Source: Marisa cornuarietis
Taxonomy: Eukaryota > Mollusca > Gastropoda > Architaenioglossa > Ampullariidae
Reading direction: 5' to 3'
Assembly: GCA_004794655.1 (NCBI GenBank)
Contig: SMMW01000613.1
Span: 845,001-909,000, forward strand
DNA: 64,000 nucleotides
Shown: positions 1 through 11,905 of the stretch, piece after piece
Numbering within the stretch: position 1 is the first letter of the stretch
Layout of the letters: the number at the start of each line of letters is the position of its first letter
Notes under the pieces: model-generated
Databases searched by the model: none
What the model saw: only the letters and a program-made list of their open reading frames with translations
What the model was told of the DNA's origin: nothing
Program-made: the position numbers and the translations under genes

Positions 1-85
1 TACCAGGTGGTCAAAAAAACATCATATGAGACATTTAATACAGACTAGTGCCCACAATACTGAAATAATATCAATCTTTTGTCTC

Positions 86-120
<35 letters not shown>

Positions 121-231
121 TGACTGACTGACTGACTGACTGACTGACTGAGTCATTTTCAAATCATATCTGCTCTGTCATCTAGTTCATTTGCTTTCTC
201 CTTAGTCTATCTATCTATCTATCTATCTATC
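86..231 (+). repeat. Tetranucleotide microsatellites
   Basis: (GACA)n merges into (CTGA)n at 86-151, and (CTAT)n occupies 206-231. Confidence 0.95.
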
Positions 232-2249
232 GAGATGGAGAATTGATTTTATTTGAGTATTATGGGGTGCCTATAATTGCTATAACAGTGGTTTGTCTAC
301 AACATATGGTCCACACCTTGTGGTATAATGTTTAAGCCTGTCCCCATAACATTAAATGCCATTTCGCTCAAGCTGTTGAAGTGATTCACCCCCCCCCCCC
401 AGCCATGGCAATAGGAGGAAATGTCGAATGTCTGTTGTAAGAAGCTTGCACCATTCTTGCCAACGAACGACCACAACATGTTTTCTATCGCAAACATTAT
501 CGCTTAAAGTGTTTAAGTAATGCCATTAATTGTGATCTACGTGTTCTGTTGTCTCCAGTACAATTTAGATATTGACCATATTTCACGCACACACGGCAAG
601 AGATCAATTATACCCGGGTGTTACCTAAGGACATAATCATTTCATCTTCTACAAAGCGACATAAATGGAGGAGTCAATAAAACACTCGGCAATCAATGCC
701 GATCCGGCTCACTGGGCATGACCTGCACCAAGATCTTAGAAACAGAGGAGAGGAGGATGAAAGCTGTGACCTCTTCCCGCCTTACCTTACCTTCTGTACC
801 TGTCTTCTTACCTTACAAATGTGATTCAGGTGTTTCAAACGCTACTTAAAAAGTCTTGGGATTTTGTTTTGATTTTTTGTGTTGATTTAGCTTTCTTTTT
901 GTTATTTCTCGTTTTGTTCCTGGTGTCGCCATTTGAGATTACCATGTGTGTGCACATTCGAGATTGTATCAACAGACAACTTATTTTACAGGCTGTTTAT
1001 GTTGATTTTAAAGGTTGTCATGAAGTGAGAGTGATCTAGACTTTAAGGTGTGCTTATGTTTCACGCAGAAGAAAGAAGCACACGGTCCAGGTTGACAATT
1101 TGCTAGATTGTGAGTCTCACAGGAGAACAACAAAGGACGGTGACTGCTCGCTAGCACTTCACACTCTGAGTTTTCCTCATTCACCTGGGAACACCGCCAG
1201 TTCTTCGTGGTCAAACATTTCTTACAACTCCACGGGTTTTGAAGCCTTTCATTGCCACCTCTCTCTTCTTATCCACATCCCCCGCTACACTTACATACCT
1301 CTAACAAACTCTCATTTTAAACATCTGCTTAAATATTCACCTTTGAATGTCAGGACGACATTGCTGCTAAAGACAACAAAGTTGTTTGAGGCAGTGTAAT
1401 AGGACGCACTTACACTTACCTTGCATACACACGACGCATATTACACACATACACACATTGTAATACTACGCACATACACTTACCTTGCATAAGCACGACG
1501 CATATTACACACATACACCACGCTCCACGAGCCCCCGTAGGTGGAGATGAAGGTGAAGAGATTTCTAGTTGATTTATGGAAGATGAAGAACTCGCTGCTC
1601 TCTCTTTTCTAACTGGCCATGCAACCGTCTCGTTTCTTCTTCTTTTTACGTCATTCTTTTCCCAAAATGACGTCGAACAAATGACGCACACAAGACGTCA
1701 AACACAAGACGAAACAATACAAGACCTACCACTAACTCATTACAGGCAGTGTAAAATATGATTAATGCTTGATACAAAAGACAGTAAAAGATATGGAAAG
1801 GATAATAATCTCAGGCAAGCAAAATGTTTACAGGGACACTTGCCAGAGACATTGTCAACCGCTAGAGACTTCCCGCCATTCAGGTTTCGGAGAGTCCGTT
1901 CAATCTCTTCCTGTAGGATCTGTAGGTCTGCAAGATCGTCTTCTGTAGCCAGGTGGTCATTACAAGTTTTCTACGCGCTCACAAAAGTCGCATGTACACT
2001 AAAAAAAGAATATCCCTTGGGTGAAATGTCACGATACGATTCTATAAATATTTCACAAGCCTGGGACTGCTATTTGCCAAATTGAAACAAATACAGTTTG
2101 GACTGTTACAGACCATCACCACACTCAAGTATTGTTATCTATTTATTAGTGTGACGAGGGGAGAAACACCTGGCGTTTTGCTGAATTCGAAAAACTTTTT
2201 CCAAATAAAGCTTTTACGACAAATCGAAGAAAGGTAAACTGAGGCACCG
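232..2249. other. No supported gene outside the dispersed repeat
   Basis: Only short open frames with AT-rich, low-complexity composition are present. The 1395-1744 repeat is the only structure I can support. Confidence 0.6.
1395..1744 (+). repeat. Unclassified dispersed repeat, copy 1
   Basis: About 350 bp closely matching 19424-19770. It opens with two direct copies of a ~60-bp unit (TGTAATA...CTTACCTTGCATA...CACGACGCATATTACACACAT at 1395-1455 and 1458-1518). It continues with a unique middle, then an 8-bp perfect inverted repeat ACGTCATT/AATGACGT (1648-1655 and 1666-1673), and ends with GAAACAATACAAGACCTACC. There is no terminal inverted repeat, no ORF I believe and no clear target-site duplication. 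Confidence 0.85.
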
Positions 2250-2930
2250 TTAGAACTATCGCACGATCAGCCTGATCGAATACCCAAGTAAAGTTAGGCT
2301 GAAAGTGATCCAAAATTGCCTCGCGCCTGCGGTAGAGAAGAAAGTAGATGACGAAGAAGACGGATTTCGGGCCGGCAGGAGCACTATTGAGCAAATCTTC
2401 AATAATCGAGTCCTCATCGTGATGCACCTTCAGCATGGTAAAGAGCTTTATAGATTTCAAGAAGGCATTCGATAGAGTACGTCACGAGGAGCCATGTTAG
2501 TATCACGCTCGTTCAATTTGGAGGAAGGTCTGATACCCAACATCAAGACACTGTACGACCTCCAGGAGCTTGGTACTCTCTAATAACCAAGTGGGTAAAC
2601 TCTTTCCCACGATGGTGGGTGTACGCCAAGGATGCACGCTTTACCCAGCACTGTTCAGCATCTGCTTGGAGAAAATCATGCGTGATACACTCCAGGACCA
2701 TCACACCTTCGTGTCGATCCAGGGAAGGCCACTCAGTAACATCCACTTTGCTGACGGCATCGATATCATGGCGGGCAGCAGCAGCGAGCTACCAACCCTC
2801 ACGATTAAACCCGCCACCAGCACACGTGCGTATGGGATGGAGATCAGCAGGGAGAAAAGTATGGTCATGGTAGACACCGTCGGATCTAGCATGGCGCATA
2901 ATAATAATAATAATACAGTGAAATTAAATC
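2250..2930 (+). mobile_element. LINE reverse-transcriptase fragment, RTE/CFDP2-like, degenerate
   Basis: Reading across frames gives the RT pattern YRTISLIEYPSKV, GFRAGRSTIEQIFNNRVL, FIDFKKAFDRV (motif A), VGVRQGCTLYPALF and HFADG, then YGMEISREKSMVM. The family motif FADD is FADG here, so one catalytic Asp is lost. A frameshift near 2445-2450 and stops near 2495 and 2580 break it. It is a dead 5'-truncated copy of the retroelement whose domains are often annotated 'craniofacial development protein 2-like'. Confidence 0.8.
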
Positions 2931-5900
2931 GCATCATATCCCGGTCCTATGGACAGGCTCATGGCGCTTTACAGAAAAAAGACAACACAGATATGGACGC
3001 GCACTCATAATATGCAAAATTGTTGTCTAGAGAATGCCAGATGACATGAAAGATGTCTAGCAAGAAGCTGTTCCAGTGTGCGCAAATCATTCGAAAAACT
3101 AAAGATCCGGGCTGGAAATGTTCCTGTCCACACCACAAGACCAGTCCGATCTAATGTTGAAGCCTTTTTGTTTCTGCTGCTCATTAGGTTGCCAGCGGTA
3201 TGCCTGTTTGAAAAACCAAAATGAGTTCGTCGGAATAGAAGCAGTGCAGATCCACCGATATATTAGTGTCAAGAAGTTCAACTGTTTGTCAGCTTTCACA
3301 GATGATCTTTTCACAAATTAGGATGTGCCAGAGTTACACATCTAAAGTTTGAAGTTCAGATCCACAAAGTCAGTGATAAAGCAGATATATGCATATATAA
3401 CTGGAATTAATTCTTGTCCAGAGAGCAAACCATGGTAGATAAGCTATATCTACATGATCACGTGGTAAATGCAAAGTCTGTAGTTGTCGATCAAATAGTA
3501 AATCGGGAACAAGAACGACAGAGTTGGAGAAAGATACAATGAAACCAGAGTAATTGTCGTGTACAACAAAGTCAGTCATAATGAAAATAAATAGCAAATA
3601 ACTAGCAAAATATTCCAATGAGAGGCTCATAAAGAAACTAAAAAACTCATGGCTGACACTGGCAACGCTCCGAAGAATGGTTGAATAATAAAATTCTGAT
3701 TTCTGCCGTCGGTCACAAAAACACATCAGAAACTAAAGCTCAGTCAATGGTGAAGACACAGGTACAAACTGTATAACAACTGTAGTTACAAGCAAGTACA
3801 GCAACAAACACTCGTGAAGCAGGACAGCTGTTATGGCAGTTAGACGCAGCCTCGTTCTCGTTCACTGAATAAACAGGGTACAACTGAAGTTGTACATTGT
3901 ATGTCATGTTACTTTTAGTTGTACATTGTATGTCATGTTACTTACTAGGTGAAAAAGACATTATAATATATATGTGTGTTTGTTGTTGTTGTGTGAGCAT
4001 GGTTGTTGCTATTTGTATTGCTGTAATACATTTTTAAAAAATACCTTCTATTTTTTTTAAAGTTGTTGGAATGCAAGCATCTTTTATGCGTTCCGATATT
4101 TTATACATTCTGATTTTTTTATGAAAATCAAGTATCCGTCTCCCTCCCTCTCTCTCTCTCATATGGAATGAGACCAGAGGAATAAAATTCTTTGCCATTG
4201 GCAACGGCGAATCAGATATCGTTTCGTCCTCTGTGGAAAGTCATATAAAATGTTCAGTCCCCGATGTTCAGTGTACTTTTTCTTTCTCTCCTCTTTCTTC
4301 GCCTTCATTTATTCTCCATTTCACCGCCTAAACGTGTTTTTCTGTATTCAAGAGCTGGGCTCAGTTGATTTCCGGTGACCGCTGAAGGGCGATGTGTGGG
4401 AGATTGGCTGCCCTCACCAGTCCGATGGCGATCAAGCCATTAGCTCACATGAGGTACGTGGCGGAAGTGAGCCAGGCCTGATCCAGTGTTTCGCAATCAT
4501 AGCTGGGAACTCATAAACCCTCCACCTAACACGGTTGGGAGGGGACGAAGAAAAGGACCATCATCAACCTGGAACCTCACATTGCCGCCAACGGATTCCT
4601 GTGATTACCGTTTAGAAATATTTGTAAGGGCAGTTGAAGTTTCCTGTGAGTGCTTTTTTATGACTCGGGTGCCGGGTAATATGATCTTTATGATGTCGCC
4701 TTCCTACCTGACACTGTGGTCGGGCACAAGGCATGGCAGCCGTAACGAGACTGGACGAGATCAGCATGAGTGAAAGTAGGGAGTGAGAGATGAAGAGTGA
4801 GAGAAAGTTATTTGCAATAAGATGTAATTTGCCATGCAGTTGGTCTGCATGCCTACTTGATTGTCTATCTGTCTTATCTGATTGTTGCTGTCTGCCTGAC
4901 TGTCTAGCTGCAGATCCGGTGCAAGGCTGTGCTGCGCCCTTGGCAAGAGACAGATACTGCGCCTCCTTCCCCAGAAAAGTGAACCATCAATAATAATAAA
5001 AAATTAGAATAATTACACTGGTCAAGACTGAAATTATTACCGACTTAAAAAGGTCCTAATCTGTAACTTGGTGAGCTGAACACGAATATGACCATGAACA
5101 GTTTTCTTGGCTCTTGTTTTGAAGATATTTGATACAGTTCATTGTCTATGTTTCACCGTGTCTTCATTCCCATCTGAACTTCTTTCCTGACAACTGTGGT
5201 ATGGTTAGTGATGAACATGTTGAACGTTTTCATCAAGATATCGCAACAATGGAAACAAGTCAAGGTGTCCACTACCATGGTGGCTGACTACTGCTGGACA
5301 CTCCCCAGATGCTCTCGAACAGCTGTACAAGAGACAGACAATAATTATTGCAGAAAAAAAACAGAGCCAATTTTGCATTTAAATTGTCATATTCGTGTTG
5401 AGCACATAAAAATCGATAAGAAATGACTAATTTATTTCAGTTACATGACTTTTGTAAAAATGTGTTGACCAGTGTTGTACGTTTAGCCTTAACTCTTTTT
5501 TCTTAAATGAAAATTTAAACAATAAACCCATGCTTACAAGTAATATTATACCATCAATGATTGCTGTGGTTTGTCCCATGACTCATGAGATTTGCATTCA
5601 CGAGCAGACATGCAGCCAAAACATTTAGCAGTCATTCTACAAGTCAAGAGACAATGCCAGTCGATCCATAAAGAACGATTTTTGGTGACAAATAAACATT
5701 ATAACCTAGTTGAATGTGCATCACGTGTAACATTCCTTCCTTCCTTCCACACAATAGCAGTGGCAAGTTTATCTACTCTGGTTTTCTCCACTGCCCACCC
5801 ACATTCAGTCCACCCCAATGGTTTGCACAATGAAATGTGTTTTGTTAATATTTACAACACCACTAAGTTAACCACATGCATCCATACAAGTAGGATGGGT

Positions 5901-8900
5901 AATATAAGAGATATATTAATATAATTAAGGTAAAGAGACAAATGGTGTTAATAAAATATATACAGCTGTACAACAGTGTATAAAAATCATACAAACTTAT
6001 CTTTACAACCTCTCTCGTGGTTGAGGGTCATGGACGTGTATCCACTGCTGAATCTTGATTTGTTCGCACTTTTCTCCTGCAGACACAGTCTAATTCACAC
6101 ATATATTTTTTCGGTAGAATCTAATCCACATATATATATATATATTGCAGAGTTCAGTTTACAGATATTCTTGAATGTCAGGCGTGCATCATGCACACGT
6201 GGATACTTGCATGTCTACTAAATCAGACCTACACTTATGAGTAGGGGGGGTTTCAAACACTCGTGTAAAAGGCTTGATTGACTCTACTTCGGGTTGTGAA
6301 CAAACGGATGAAGTCACAAGTCATACCCCTCCCCCCCCCCCAAAGGAAAACAGCAAACAATGCCAGAACTGTGTACAGAGCCTTATAAGCCACCCACGCA
6401 GTCATGTTTAAGGACATACAGACCCTCATCACCACCACACCGGAATTACTAGCGGAAGATAAGACTGACATCAGACCAGAAATACAGTTCACCTGCACCT
6501 TCATCTCCTTGACAAGTCATTTTGTGCGGGTGTCGGCGTAAAACTCAATTAACTACCTACGAATGGGTCTCAGCTCACTCAAGACAGCTGTGCATTCTTT
6601 CAACAAACACAGTGCTTGCCTTAGGCTACCCGGGTTATGTGTAATGGCTGCCTGATCAAAGGACTTTCACAAGACAACAAATAACGAAACCCCGCTATAA
6701 TTTTGTTGTTGTTTTGTTTGGGGATTTTTTCCTCAGATATGATGAATTCTCTGTCAACCCTTTCATCAAGACCCACTGACTGCCAAGCAAAACCATATAA
6801 TCTGTGTAAAGTCTTATCAATGGACACTTACCTCGTAACTCGAACGTTCGTAAGTAGGGGAATAACTGTACTGTGGGCTTTGATCACCAATTAAGATGAT
6901 GACGTGTCTCTAAAATATGTTTGATATCAATCTATTTTAATTCTCACCTGGTTGGATGGAGCTGTAAAAACGAATATCTCTGAGAGCTGTTTTCCTTTTG
7001 AACAACAAACCCCTCATAATACAGTGTTATTTATTCGCCTGTGGTGATACTGATGGAAATGCAGGTTCTGCATATATTAATTTATATTTTAATAATTAAT
7101 ATAAAAGTTTCAAGACTGATGAGTAGAACAAAGACTGTTCACAATTTGTATTTTCTGCATGTTCACATGTATCATTTAAGTAACACTGTACCAATAAAAC
7201 ACATTTTGCATCAGAAACATTAAGGCATCAGAAAGTCAATCAAGTTCACAGTCTGTTGTTATCTCCAAAGAATACATCACTATCTGTAGGGAGAAATAAC
7301 TAACAAAAAATTATTCTTCAATAGCTGGCAAAATTTGCCACAGCCACATCATGCGGTGTTTTGGCTCTTCAGAACTATTGGTCACTGGAATGTCATTGCT
7401 GTGTTTTGCAGTTTGTAAGTAATACAAAGGAATACAAACATCCAGTGTGTGCACAGCAGAGCCAATTGGCCACAGAAAATGCTGACGGGAATGAAGTAGA
7501 GAGAAAAAGATGCAGACATGGTTGGTGGGTTAGTGCACAGAGGTTAACAATGTCAAATGCTTTTGAAAAAGAAATAAGAGAGCTACAAAATAAACCACCA
7601 GATGACAGTGGAAAATACTAAATACTTCACAAACAGAAATATGAGATTGACCTTGGTGTCAGTTTTGAAAGTAGCGCTAGAAATGACTTAACTGAAAACA
7701 TTCAGTAACAAGAAATCTGATCAACCTGGAGCACAGGTTATGTTGTTTTGCTTTTCTTTCTTTTGGTGGGGGAGAGGGGGAAGAATGGCGTCAGTAGTCC
7801 ATTACATATAGATAGCATTCACATTAGAGAAATGCATTTCTGTAAATTTGAAGGTGAGTGAACTGTTAGTGGTTCAAGCTGAGCCATCTTTTTCCAAAGA
7901 CATTTTATGAGGCAGATTGAATTCTTTAAATCTTTAGTAGCATAACAAACATTTGGTAAGGCTTTTTACAGCATATAATAAAGGACCTACAAGAATGAAA
8001 TAACAGTTTATGGCATCATCACTGGAAGACCTGGAACTTGCATCCTGAGAAATTTCTGTTCCATTTTGTTTGGAATAATACAGATCCTGTTAATGCACTT
8101 CTGTTATTTCAGAACAAAAGTCTAGGATAACAGGTTCTTTAAAAACAGGTCATAACAAAACTTTATATCAGGAAAATGAAACTCTGAAAATGCTGATCTT
8201 CAATTGTCCAACTGAAATAGAATACGAACCAGAAAAAGGCCATTTCTAGGAACATTAATGCAATTTCAATTTTGAAAAAAAACACATGATAACGTATTTC
8301 CAAGAGTAATTATGGACATCTAGAAAGAAAGATGTACCCATCTACTGTAAAACACTCAAGACCTGACACAAAACCAGTGTCTGTTAAGCGCAGACATCAA
8401 TCCTTTGCTTGAAAAGTTTATCACATGGACTATACACTATGCAATACTCACAGTAGTATGCAATATGCATGAGATGCATGAAAAAACATATTTTGGCACA
8501 AAAATCACATCTAGTAACACTGCCGTAATGTCTTACAGGAAGTTGTAGTAACAGTATGCAAGAAATTAACAGCGGCTTCAAAATACTTACTAGTTCAACC
8601 ACAAAGCTTCTTTGTGCGGCAGGCAGAGGTCCAAATAATGGACCCAACGTTCTAAAAAAAAAGTGAGCAGTTGGCACTAAAATGGATTGTTTATCAAATA
8701 TCACAAAACCAAAACAGGTGACCTGATCTTCATCGACTCAGGTGGGAGGGTGATATAGCCTCCCCTATCTATCCCCATCATCGTTGTCTCTTTACCAATG
8801 CAAATCAGTCAATTATGCTTCATTAATGATCTTTCACAGACGCCACACGTCTTTAAAAATAGAATTGTGATCGACTATTTGTGTTATTGCGACTTTTTGA

Positions 8901-9914
8901 AGAAATCATGCTCAAAAATATAAATAGTACATTTTAAGAGAGCCCCTTTGTCTCCCACGGAACATATGTTTTGATCAATTGCTCTTACCTGGAGAAATAG
9001 TTCCCTTATAAATCTTCAGTAAAGCCTGACAACTGCAGAACGCGTATGATCAAGTGAAAGATAAAACAACAAAAATAAAAAGGCATTATGATATGGTTTT
9101 TAAGAGCATTATTTCAACATTTTTAATTCATGAACTTGAATTATAGGTGTCTGAAGTCATGGTTCCTGCAATCAAGCAGCCAAGTTAATCTCTCTACTAC
9201 AACCCCTCTAATTAAGTTACAACCTGATTTTGGTGAATATCAGCAAGTCTGAATAGGGAAGTTTTACAATATCAAGTAATACCAGTACAGTACCAATAAT
9301 GTCTTTTTACATGATGACTAAGGACTTAGTAGCGCTATATTTCTCAGCTTTTCTGCCAAGCTCTTCCTCTGGTAGAGAAATCACCTTTTTCATGTTTTTA
9401 ATACCTTCACATAATACACTGATGTTGCTGCAATATCAAATGCTCTTTGACATTAATAAAAAAAGCAAACAAACAAAAAACAGAAGCACAATGTTACAAA
9501 ATAAAAAGTGCATCCTAACATGGATTTTTACAGAGTGCATTAAAGTGTAATAAATTCATTAACCCTCTTTGCTGGGCAGCACGGGCAAGGCAATTTTCAT
9601 TACTTTTTATTGCAAAGTTCAAGTTTTCTCTTTTCCAAAAATGTATAGGTTTCTTGGTCAAATGTTTATCTCAAGGAGCAATAATAAAAAACAAACTTCA
9701 CCCATTGTCGTCTTTGCAGTCTTCAGTTATAAGCCAGTTATTGTAATGTTTTATTTTTATGTTGAACTAAGAGGGCTACACCTGCAGGAAGCAAAAGGTC
9801 GCGGTGTGAAAAGGTGCTGAGCTTTATATACTTCACCCATGAAGTTTTTCACTAATGTCAACAATGTTTTAAATAGCCTAATGTTTAAAAGACAACCTTT
9901 AAATAGGCTGACAA
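2931..9914. other. AT-rich region without supported gene
   Basis: No open frame shows a recognisable domain or splice-supported exon. An 86-codon frame at 7361-7621 (+) has ordinary composition but starts without ATG and resembles nothing I know. A 29-bp direct duplication (AGTTGTACATTGTATGTCAT...) lies at about 3890-3945. Part of this may be the 3' flank of the zinc-finger locus. Confidence 0.5.
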
Positions 9915-10111
9915 CCTAAAAGCTGCTTCAGACATGCTGCACTGGATAGGTCTCATAAGTGTGGTTTGTCAAAGGTGCATCTCAATTGAAATAATCTTTT
10001 TACATATACTGCACAAATGAGGTTTCACATGACTGTAAATTATCATGTGAGGTCTAAAAACAATCCTCCTTTTCAATGTAGCTTTATATTCACTGCACTG
10101 GTAATTGGTTT
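9915..10111 (-). pseudogene. Decayed zinc-finger remnants
   Basis: In a shifted frame the finger pattern continues: YQCSEYKATLKRR (second cysteine changed to Tyr), then HLCSICKK followed by a shortened finger, then a stop, then IQCSMSEAAF. A frameshift and lost ligands show that at least three more fingers once extended the array. Confidence 0.5.
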
Positions 10112-10381
10112 CTAATCACTGTGGATCACCATGTGCCCTTTTACCTCACTTAAGCGCTTAAAAGTAGCTTTACACACACTGCACTGGTAAGGTCTCTCAT
10201 CACTGTGGGTCACCATGTGGCCTTTTAAGTCACTTGAGCGCTTTAAAGTAGCTTTACAATCATTGCACTGGTAAGGTCTCTCATCACTGTGGGTCACCAT
10301 GTGCACTTTTAACTCACTTGAGCGCTTAAAAGTAGCTTTACATTCACTGCACTGGTGAGGTTTCTTATCACTGTGGATATT
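10112..10381 (-). pseudogene. Zinc fingers 4-end to 7, downstream of an in-frame TAA
   Basis: The frame of the upstream exon continues after TAA with three well-preserved fingers (5-7), each with CxxC and HxxxH. Finger 5 has the same contact residues as finger 3, and fingers 4+5 look like a tandem duplication of fingers 2+3. The frame ends at TAG (10114-10112) just where the next linker would begin. These fingers are either 3' UTR of a truncated protein, reached by readthrough, or pseudogene remnants. The preserved frame and cysteines suggest the stop is recent. Confidence 0.55.
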
Positions 10382-10748
10382 TTAGATGTGATATTTTAAC
10401 ATTCTTGAGTTCTTAAATGTAGCTTTACACAGACTACACTGGTAAGGTCTGTCATCGCTGTGGGTCACTATGTGCACTTTTAACTCACTTGAGCGCTTAA
10501 AAGTAGCTTTACATTCACTGCACTGGTATGGTCTCTCATAACTGTGGGTCATTGTGTGATATTTTAAATTTCTTGAACCCTTAAATGTAGCTTTACACAC
10601 ACTGCACCTGTAAGATCTGTCATCACTGTGGGTCACCATGTGATTTTTTAACCCACTTGAGTGCTTAAAAGTAGCTTTACACACACTGCACTGGTATGGT
10701 CTCATATGACTGTGGGCCAAAACATGTCTTTTTAGGAATGATGGAAAC
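10382..10748 (-). CDS. C2H2 zinc-finger array, exon with stop inside finger 4
   Basis: Three complete fingers of the form YQCSxCKATFK-x5-LK-x-H-x3-HS follow a leading partial finger, and a fourth ends at TAA (10384-10382) before its last histidine. Linkers are HSDDRP/HSYERP-like rather than TGEKP. The start at 10748 follows a strong acceptor, CTCTTCTTTCAG|G, which is phase-compatible with the donor at 11147. An alternative acceptor at 10794 (start 10793) is also in phase and would keep the cysteines of the leading finger (CKRCHSSFRF), but it has no pyrimidine tract. C2H2 arrays bind DNA. Predicted contact residues (-1,2,3,6) for fingers 1-3 are H,S,G,N; G,R,N,Y; and R,S,E,V. Confidence 0.5.
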
Positions 10749-10793
10749 CTGAAAGAAGAGTGACACCTTTTGCAATGATAATGTTTAGCAGTA

Positions 10794-11147
10794 CTGTTGA
10801 TTTGCTTTTATGACTTTTTGGCGACTTCGGTGACAGTTGAATGTATCTGACTTTCTGTCACAATATCCATCGTCTCAAGAGTTTTACATCTACCATTACT
10901 CATCTCTTGAACGTTATCATCAAGAGCATGCTCCCACTCTGCCTGCTGACCAGGTAAGTATACCTCAGTCTTCACTATGTAAGTATTATCTTGTTTTTCT
11001 TTCTTAATTACAAGTTGTTCTTCTGTCTTTGCAGCATGTATAGGCTCTTGTTCAATCTTAATTAAACAACAAACATCTTGAGAGTGGAGCCTGGTTTTAA
11101 CAGCACTCTCATTCTTACAGACTGTCTGCTCAGCGTGTGCAGCTTAC
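10794..11147 (-). other. Interfinger segment: predicted intron made of a degenerate copy of the N-terminal coding repeat
   Basis: This segment keeps the reading frame of the flanking coding sequence except for TAA at 11146-11144 and 10810-10808. It still reads as a relative of the upstream region: VQEMSNGRCKT here against VQEMSDGRCKT upstream, plus IKIE, IKKE and VKTE motifs. The first TAA lies within GGGTAAGC, a consensus splice donor. Whether it is spliced out (intronised), read through, or marks a dead gene is open. Confidence 0.5.
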
Positions 11148-11863
11148 CCAATGTCTAAGTGATGGAGTTCTTGACCAGGAACTTGCTCATCTTGAACTGA
11201 ACAAACTTCAGAGCTGACCCCTGTCTTCACACTGTCACGCCTCCCACCTGTCTGCTGATTGTTTACAGTATGCGCAGTTTGTATGTGACAGAGTTCTTCA
11301 CCAGTTTGCATATCAAAACAAATAACATCTTGAGAGTGGTAATCCAATTTCACAACACTCTGAAGATCAACCACTGAGCTTGGGTCACTCTTTATGTGGA
11401 ACAGACGTGGGACTTGGACAGTCAATGTTTCTTGTATCTGACACTGATGATTTTCTGTCACAAAATCCATCATCTCAGGAGTTTTACACCTGCCATCACT
11501 CATCTCTTGAACGTTCTCATCAATGGCATGCTTCCGCTCTGCCTGCCAACCAGGTAAGTATATCTCAGTCTTCACTGAACAAATGTCCTCTTCAGAGTTG
11601 ACCTCAGTCTTCACAACACTGTCATACCTCCAACCTGTCTGCTGATTGTGTGCAACATGCTCAGGTTTTATGTCATGGAGTTGTTGACCAGGAACATGCT
11701 CAGCTTTAACAGAACAAGAGAGATCTTGAGGGTGGAGTTCCTGTTTGACAACACACTCATGTTTCCAGTTCGACTGCTGACTTTGAAGATTAACCACAGA
11801 CCTTGGTTCACTCTTTATGTTGAACAGATGTGGGACTTGGACAGTCAATGCAAATATCGACAC
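11148..11863 (-). CDS. Zinc-finger protein, N-terminal acidic region with repeated psi-K-x-E motifs (5' end unresolved)
   Basis: This is an open stretch of about 239 codons with no recognised folded domain. It contains repeated SUMO-consensus-like motifs: IKSE, VKQE, VKAE, IKPE, VKTE (twice) and IKSD. It is built of imperfect internal duplications; for example a TVQVP-x-LF-x-IKS block occurs at both ends. There is no in-frame ATG near its start and a TAA lies just upstream, so an upstream exon must supply the initiator if it is translated. I put the 3' end at GG|GTAAGC, where the frame otherwise meets TAA (11146-11144). Splicing in phase 2 to an acceptor before the fingers restores the frame. 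A decaying pseudogene is the alternative. Confidence 0.5.
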
Positions 11864-11905
11864 AAAGGTTTATCATTTTCCCCATACGAAGACTAGACAA
11901 TCAAC

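Noticed and set aside
7361..7621. 86-codon plus-strand frame with ordinary amino-acid composition
   Set aside because: It does not begin with ATG and has no family resemblance I recognise. It could be an exon but nothing supports it.
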